Source: Pedobacter sp. UBA2067 (GTDB taxonomy: Bacteria > Bacteroidota > Bacteroidia > Sphingobacteriales > Sphingobacteriaceae). Taken from it: a stretch of DNA of 9,132 nucleotides. This document shows positions 4,967 to 9,132 of this stretch, piece by piece. Under the pieces are notes generated by a model. It was not told where the DNA came from, made no database searches, and saw only the letters and a program-made list of their open reading frames with translations. The stretch is from positions 6,467-15,598 of the forward strand of contig DDAD01000094.1 in assembly GCA_002333205.1 (NCBI GenBank). The letters are read 5' to 3'. Position numbers and translations under genes: made by a program. Positions within the stretch are counted from its first letter, which is position 1; every line of letters starts with the position of its first letter.

Positions 4967-5117
4967 TTTTGACCAAATATATCCTTATGCCTAAACCTTT
5001 ACCTACCTCCACAGACCTAACCAGTCACAAGGAACTCAGCGGCACATGCCATGTCAATAAGAAGTACAGTTCCTGCTGCTTAAATACAACAGACTTTTCC
5101 ATTCGAGTCCAATCTTA

Positions 5118-5145
5118 CTCCGGTAAACGCAATTAACGTTCGGAG
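5118..5145 (+). other. Stem-loop in the susC leader
   Basis: CTCCG (5118-5122) pairs with CGGAG (5141-5145) and AACG (5126-5129) pairs with CGTT (5137-5140). This leaves a 3-base bulge GTA and a 7-base loop CAATTAA. Nine pairs make it one of the most stable local structures in the leader. No T-run follows, so it is a structural element and not a terminator. Confidence 0.4.
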
Positions 5146-5211
5146 CAGCTTCGCCTGAAATCAACTTTTTACATTACTGATGTACTGGCAAGCTCATGTC
5201 CGGTGAGATTC

Positions 5212-5227
5212 ATTATACACGTATAAT
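5212..5227. promoter_or_regulatory. 16-base palindrome upstream of susC
   Basis: ATTATAC and GTATAAT form a perfect 7-base inverted repeat around AC, about 125 bases before the susC start. It has the size and symmetry of a dimeric regulator site, but it is AT-rich and no regulator gene is nearby. Confidence 0.35.
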
Positions 5228-5259
5228 TTATATAAGCTTTTTTATGACTTGATTAAATA

Positions 5260-5298
5260 AAAAAAGGAGCGAATGCGCCAACATTCAACTCCTTTTTT
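5260..5298. terminator. Bidirectional terminator-like hairpin just before susC
   Basis: AAAAAAGGAG (5260-5269) pairs with CTCCTTTTTT (5289-5298), and inside it GAATG (5271-5275) pairs with CATTC (5282-5286) around a 6-base loop. A small bulge (C against AA) separates the two helices. T-tracts of six or seven lie on the 3' side on both strands. Read rightward it is a good intrinsic terminator that ends only 53 bases before the susC ATG. It would stop transcription from 4936-4966 unless bypassed, so it could be an attenuator, or the 3' end of a separate small RNA. Confidence 0.7.
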
Positions 5299-5351
5299 CT
5301 CCGAAAACAGTATGAACCATTATCAGAATTCTAACAATCAACCACAAATTT

Positions 5352-8300
5352 ATGAAAAAAAGGGAACAGTGTATTAACACCCTAAGCTTCCACCTGCGAA
5401 AAAACAGGGTCATGCTCCTCGCGAATGTGATTTTTGTATCTACTCTTTTTGCGTGTGAACAGGCTGCAGCAGCAGCCTTCCCAAACAGCCACTATGCTGC
5501 CGGTCAGGCAGATATCGTGGTTACCGGTCAGGTCAACGACGCGAAAGGCTCCGGACTTCCGGGGGTAAGTGTAAAACTCAAAAACACGAGTGTAGCAACA
5601 ACAACAGATGCCTCCGGCCGGTTTACCATCCGCGTTCCGGAAAATGGCGTCTTGGTATTCAGCTACGTTGGCTATGTTACCAGTGAACAGCCGGTGAATA
5701 ACCGCAAATCTATTGTCCTGACCATGCTGGAGGATACCGAAGCACTTTCTGAGGTGATCGTGGTCGGTTACGGTACACAAAAGAAGGCTGTGGTTTCCGG
5801 TGCGGTGACAGCCGTTAAAGGTGCCGAGCTTGCCAAAACACCTACAGCAAACCTTTCCAACTCCCTGGCTGGACGTTTGCCAGGTGTGACGGCCGTACAA
5901 GCCAGCGGTGAGCCAGGCTACGATGGGTCTGCCATCCGTATCCGCGGGGTAAACTCGCTTGGTAATAACAATGCCCTGATCGTAATTGATGGGGTGCCCA
6001 ATCGTGCAGGTGGTCTGGAAAGGATCAATCCAAACGATATCGAGAGTGTTTCCGTGTTAAAGGATGCTTCCGCAGCAATTTACGGTTCCCGCGCAGCAAA
6101 CGGGGTTATCTTGATCACCACCAAACAGGGACAGAGCGGTAAGGCACAGGTTTCTTACGACTTCGGCTATGGCTTACAACAGCCGGTAAGAATACCTAAA
6201 ATGTCCAGCTCCGCGCAATATGCCGAGATACTAAATGAGCTTAAAATTTTTGGTAACCTGCCGGCAGATCAATGGTCAGCAGCCTGGAGTGGCTTCAAAA
6301 CATCAGGCAGTTATTTAAGACCTGATAACAATACGGAATTCAGCGCAACCTACACACCAGACGAGATACAGATGTTCAGAGATGGCTCTGATCCTTTGCG
6401 CTACCCGAATACAGACTGGTATGGTACAACTTTGAAGACCTGGTCGCCACAGCAGCGCCATAACCTGCAGGTTAACGGCGGCACCGAGCAGACCCGATAT
6501 CTGGTTTCCCTTGGTTACCTGGATCAGGACGGCTTTTATGAGAAATCGGCTACCGGATACAAGCAGTATGACTTCCGTGTAAACCTGGAGACTAAATTCA
6601 ACGACTATGTTACTGCTACCCTTGGTATCACAGGTCGTGAGGAGGCCAGAAACTTCCCTACAGTAGGTGCAGGGGATATTTTCAGGATGCTGATGCGCGG
6701 TCGCCCGAACGAGATTGAGGTTTGGCCAAACGGACTACCGGGCCGCGATATTGAGTTCGGTTACAACCCTTATGTTATTGCAACAGATCTTACCGGCTAT
6801 GACCGCGATCGCCGTGATTATTTTCAATCAACCGGCCGCCTGGAAGTGAAAATACCTGGTGTGGAAGGTTTAAAGGTAACAGGTACAGCATCGATCGATA
6901 AGTTTTCCGGCAGAAGGAAAAGATGGCAAACACCATGGACCTTGTACGATTGGGATAAGAAAACCTTCGAAGCTGATGGCGTAACGCCGGTATTAACCGG
7001 ATCGGTGCGTTCAGAGCGTACAGACCCAAGTTTACAGGAGTATGCAGGTGATCAGCTGGCGATAAACCTGATGGGTATGGTGAACTATGATAAAAAGATC
7101 AACGATCACCAGTTCAACCTGATGGCTGGCGTAACCCGTGAGAAAGTAGATAACAGTGGATTCTCCGCTTTCCGCAGGTACTTTCTTTCGACTGCCTTGC
7201 AGGAGCTGCTTGCCGGTAGTGATAAAGAACAAGCCGTTAGCAATCCTACAGGAGAACCTTACGGTCTATACAGAAGGGCAAGACTTAGCTATTTCGGCAG
7301 GGTAGGTTATAACTACAAAGAGAAGTACCTGGCCGAATTCCTATGGCGTGCTGATGGTTCGTACATCTTTCCGGAAGATAAACGCTTTGGATTTTTCCCG
7401 GGTATTTCCGTGGGCTGGCGGATCTCTGAAGAAGGCTTCTTCAAGAACAACGTTTCCTTTGTCAACAGCTTGAAAATCCGTGGATCATGGGGCCAGATGG
7501 GTGCTGAAGCTTACTTCGGCGATGCCCTTGCAGAGTACCAGTATTTGAGTACCATGGGCTTCGGCAACTATGTGATCAATGATCAGTTGACACAAACGGT
7601 TGTAGAGAACAATGTACCTAACTTAACCTTCGGATGGGAGGTTGCAAACAACACCAACATTGGTTTGGATGCGTCATTCCTGAACAATAAACTAACCCTG
7701 GAACTAGATGGATTCTACAACAAGAGAACCAATATCCTGATCTCAAGGGGCAATTCTATTCCTGGAAGTTCCGGTATTACCGGTAAACTACCGCCGGTGA
7801 ACCTGGGTAAAGTGGATAACAAGGGTTATGAATTTAAACTGGGCTATGCAGATAATGCAGGCGAGTTCGGATACATGGTTAGCGTGAACGGAGGTTATTC
7901 CAAAAACAAAATTGTATTCTGGGATGAAACGCCAGGTGCACCGGAATGGCAACGTTCTACCGGTATGCCAACAGGTACGCAGCTGGCTTATGAATATACA
8001 GGGGTATTCCGTGACCAGGCAGAGATCAATTCAAACCAGATTGACTATAGTGGTTTAACAGGCCAGCTTCTTCCTGGAGATATGAAATTCAGGGATGTCA
8101 ATGGTGATGGAAGGATCAACGGTGATGACCAGGTTCGTTTGGATAAAACCAATGTACCAAGATTTACCGGCGGTGTTAACATCAACCTGACGTATAGAAA
8201 CTTCGACTTCTCTGCCTTAATTCAGGGTGCAACTGGCGGTGTGCAGATCGTGGGACTTACAGAATCCGGTGATATCGGTAACTTCCTGGAATGGTCATAC

Positions 8301-8636
8301 CTGAACCGCTGGAGCATTGATAATCCAAGCAGTGAGCATCCAAGGTTATCAAACCGTGGGCAGACCTACTACACGGATACCAATAATGCCGCACAAAACA
8401 GCTATTGGATTCGCAGCAATAACTATGTCCGCTTAAAGAATGTGGAACTTGGTTATACACTGTCGCCAGATGTGAGCAAGCGCATTGGTCTTCGTTCATT
8501 GCGCCTTTATGCCAATGCACTAAACCTGTTTACATTGGATAAGATCAAGATCTGGGATCCTGAATCCACCAACTCCAGTGCACAGTACTATCCACAGGCA
8601 CGCGTGATCAATGCAGGTATTAAAGCGGCATTTTAA
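5352..8636 (+). CDS. susC: SusC/RagA-family TonB-dependent outer-membrane transporter
   Basis: A complete 1094-aa protein of usual family length that would form an outer-membrane beta-barrel importing a nutrient with energy from TonB-ExbBD. Residues 15-42 look like a signal peptide (basic start, hydrophobic core, Ala-rich end). Residues 56-125 form a carboxypeptidase-D regulatory-like domain (VTGQVNDAKGSGLPGVSV, GRFTI, FSYVGY). The family hallmark LSEVIVVGYGTQKK follows at 132-145, then the plug domain (about 146-260: GRLPGV, IRIRGVNSL, LIVIDGVP, LKDASAAIYGSRAANGVI). The rest is the barrel, ending in a terminal Phe. There is no N-terminal STN domain, so it is not of the type that signals to an anti-sigma factor. 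DVNGDGRINGDD (915-926) resembles a calcium-binding loop, common in SusC proteins. The ATG at 5352 is preferred; Met21 would shorten the signal peptide. The partner susD follows after 13 bases. The substrate cannot be told from sequence here. Confidence 0.95.
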   Translation: MKKREQCINTLSFHLRKNRVMLLANVIFVSTLFACEQAAAAAFPNSHYAAGQADIVVTGQVNDAKGSGLPGVSVKLKNTSVATTTDASGRFTIRVPENGVLVFSYVGYVTSEQPVNNRKSIVLTMLEDTEALSEVIVVGYGTQKKAVVSGAVTAVKGAELAKTPTANLSNSLAGRLPGVTAVQASGEPGYDGSAIRIRGVNSLGNNNALIVIDGVPNRAGGLERINPNDIESVSVLKDASAAIYGSRAANGVILITTKQGQSGKAQVSYDFGYGLQQPVRIPKMSSSAQYAEILNELKIFGNLPADQWSAAWSGFKTSGSYLRPDNNTEFSATYTPDEIQMFRDGSDPLRYPNTDWYGTTLKTWSPQQRHNLQVNGGTEQTRYLVSLGYLDQDGFYEKSATGYKQYDFRVNLETKFNDYVTATLGITGREEARNFPTVGAGDIFRMLMRGRPNEIEVWPNGLPGRDIEFGYNPYVIATDLTGYDRDRRDYFQSTGRLEVKIPGVEGLKVTGTASIDKFSGRRKRWQTPWTLYDWDKKTFEADGVTPVLTGSVRSERTDPSLQEYAGDQLAINLMGMVNYDKKINDHQFNLMAGVTREKVDNSGFSAFRRYFLSTALQELLAGSDKEQAVSNPTGEPYGLYRRARLSYFGRVGYNYKEKYLAEFLWRADGSYIFPEDKRFGFFPGISVGWRISEEGFFKNNVSFVNSLKIRGSWGQMGAEAYFGDALAEYQYLSTMGFGNYVINDQLTQTVVENNVPNLTFGWEVANNTNIGLDASFLNNKLTLELDGFYNKRTNILISRGNSIPGSSGITGKLPPVNLGKVDNKGYEFKLGYADNAGEFGYMVSVNGGYSKNKIVFWDETPGAPEWQRSTGMPTGTQLAYEYTGVFRDQAEINSNQIDYSGLTGQLLPGDMKFRDVNGDGRINGDDQVRLDKTNVPRFTGGVNINLTYRNFDFSALIQGATGGVQIVGLTESGDIGNFLEWSYLNRWSIDNPSSEHPRLSNRGQTYYTDTNNAAQNSYWIRSNNYVRLKNVELGYTLSPDVSKRIGLRSLRLYANALNLFTLDKIKIWDPESTNSSAQYYPQARVINAGIKAAF

Positions 8637-8649
8637 TAAGAACCAGAAA

Positions 8650-9132
8650 ATGATGATTCATATGAAACCTATATATAAAAATACATGTTTATTCGCACTG
8701 GGGCTACTGAGTACAGTTGCCGTAAGCTGCAAAAAAGATTTCCTGTCGGTGCAGCCGCCGACAGCCATTCCATCTGAGCTGGTCTGGACCGATCCGGCAT
8801 TGGCGCAGGGCTTTGTTACCGATATCTACAATGGATTAAGTGTAGGCGGTTTTAACGAGCAGATGCTGTCCTCACTTTCCGATGAGTCGCTCTTCACACA
8901 CCCTAACCGCGGGATTGACCTGATCAATGCAGGTATTGTAAATCCGACGAGTCTGGGCTGGGTAGATGATACTTATGGCTACAATCCGATGTATAATCGC
9001 ATCCGTTTATGTAACATTACTATTGAAAAGCTGGAAGGCGGTGACAATGGAATTGCTGATCAGAATATAAAAGATAAGTTGTTAGGAGAGGCCTATTTTC
9101 TTCGCGCTTACTTCTATCAGCAGCTGCTTCGT
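8650..9132 (+). CDS. susD: SusD/RagB-family outer-membrane lipoprotein, N-terminal part
   Basis: Open for 161 codons to the right edge, with no stop. It begins MMIHMKPIYKN; the ATG at 8662 (Met5) is an equally good start. A short hydrophobic signal leads to a lipobox-like AVSC with Cys27 as the lipid-attachment site, so the protein would be anchored at the outer membrane and act as the lid that captures substrate above SusC. The family's early TPR helix signature is present near the end of the visible part (GEAYFLRAYFYQQLLR, compare the usual E-x-x-FLRAYYYFxLV). Residues 28-45 (KKDFLSVQPPTAIP) match the usual start of the mature protein. It lies 13 bases after susC on the same strand, the standard operon order. 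About two thirds of the protein lies outside the window. Confidence 0.93.
   Translation, partial: MMIHMKPIYKNTCLFALGLLSTVAVSCKKDFLSVQPPTAIPSELVWTDPALAQGFVTDIYNGLSVGGFNEQMLSSLSDESLFTHPNRGIDLINAGIVNPTSLGWVDDTYGYNPMYNRIRLCNITIEKLEGGDNGIADQNIKDKLLGEAYFLRAYFYQQLLR

Larger units (their letters stand above)
4611..5351. other. 741-base region without a convincing gene, probable junction of accessory and host DNA
   Basis: No reliable gene is present. The left part (4632-4760) is richer in GC than its surroundings and carries a coding remnant and an 11-base tandem repeat. The middle (4854-4966) holds short direct repeats and two back-to-back promoter-like sites. The right part (4967-5351) is a likely leader or noncoding RNA region with inverted repeats and a terminator-like hairpin. 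A 49-codon frame (ATG at 4987, stop at 5136) begins about 14 bases after the predicted rightward start and could be a short leader peptide, but nothing in its sequence is recognisable. No integrase, tRNA or obvious attachment site is visible. Confidence 0.6.
4973..5351 (+). ncRNA. Candidate leader or noncoding RNA upstream of susC
   Basis: If the promoter at 4936-4966 is active, the transcript would cover this stretch, either ending at the hairpin at 5260-5298 (about 325 bases) or reading through into susC. It contains inverted repeats that could fold: GGAACT/AGTTCC (5031-5036, 5068-5073), CTCCG-GTA-AACG pairing with CGTTCGGAG (5118-5145), and ATTATAC/GTATAAT (5212-5227). I do not see the hallmark sequences of RNase P RNA, tmRNA or common riboswitches. 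The 3' limit and any function are inferred. Confidence 0.3.

Noticed and set aside
5098..5116. TTCGAGT resembling the T-arm of a tRNA or tmRNA, in a region of about tmRNA size.
   Set aside because: The flanking bases do not form a T-stem and no tmRNA tag frame or acceptor pairing is visible.
4933..5136. Rightward 67-codon frame (or 49 codons from the ATG at 4987).
   Set aside because: The long form starts inside the promoter. The short form is possible as a leader peptide but has no recognisable features, and its make-up does not look like a typical protein, so it is mentioned only within the region entry.
5445..5458. LFAC at residues 32-35 of SusC as a possible lipobox.
   Set aside because: SusC proteins normally have an ordinary signal peptide. 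The Ala-rich stretch after it gives a standard cleavage site, so the Cys is probably within the signal.
5382..5900. Minus-strand 172-codon frame opposite susC, and other antisense frames within susC.
   Set aside because: They are shadows of the clearly coding susC frame, with no family features and atypical composition.
1..9132. CRISPR array, rRNA, complete insertion sequence or restriction endonuclease partner.
   Set aside because: No regularly spaced repeats, rRNA-like sequence, transposase or nuclease motifs were seen on either strand.

Overview
The window looks like part of a Bacteroidota genome, most likely from the Sphingobacteriales/Pedobacter-like group. This rests on the SusC/SusD outer-membrane pair at the right end, promoter-like sites of the Bacteroidota type (TTTG, about 19 bases, TAnnTTTG), A-rich translation starts without strong Shine-Dalgarno sequences, and moderate GC. 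The organism assignment is an inference from these features.

Bases 1-4610 hold a compact, accessory block that looks like part of a prophage or similar element, with every gene on the minus strand. From right to left it encodes a small P-loop NTPase, two short proteins of unknown function, a nucleoside 2-deoxyribosyltransferase-like protein, a small protein with a basic tail, a zinc-ribbon protein, and a cytosine-C5 DNA methyltransferase. Spacing between these genes is mostly 2-30 bases, and the last pair overlaps as ATGA. A strong intrinsic terminator (1324-1355) ends this unit. A second leftward unit follows: a 111-aa protein with its own promoter and a palindrome that may be an operator, then a 169-aa protein with a possible DNA-binding C-terminus, then a protein cut by the window edge. 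No integrase, transposase, capsid or tail gene can be recognised, so the prophage reading rests on gene size, packing and family types.

Bases 4611-5351 have no convincing gene. They hold a decayed coding remnant with a three-copy 11-base repeat (4632-4805), a pair of short direct repeats, a weak leftward promoter and a perfect-consensus rightward promoter placed back to back (4891-4966), several inverted repeats, and a strong bidirectional terminator-like hairpin (5260-5298) only about 50 bases before susC. This stretch is probably the junction between accessory DNA and the host chromosome, and may encode a regulated leader RNA for the susCD operon.

Bases 5352-9132 hold a complete SusC/RagA-family TonB-dependent transporter and the first 161 codons of its SusD-family lipoprotein partner. 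Together they would bind and import an oligosaccharide or other nutrient across the outer membrane. No enzyme gene lies within the window to indicate the substrate.
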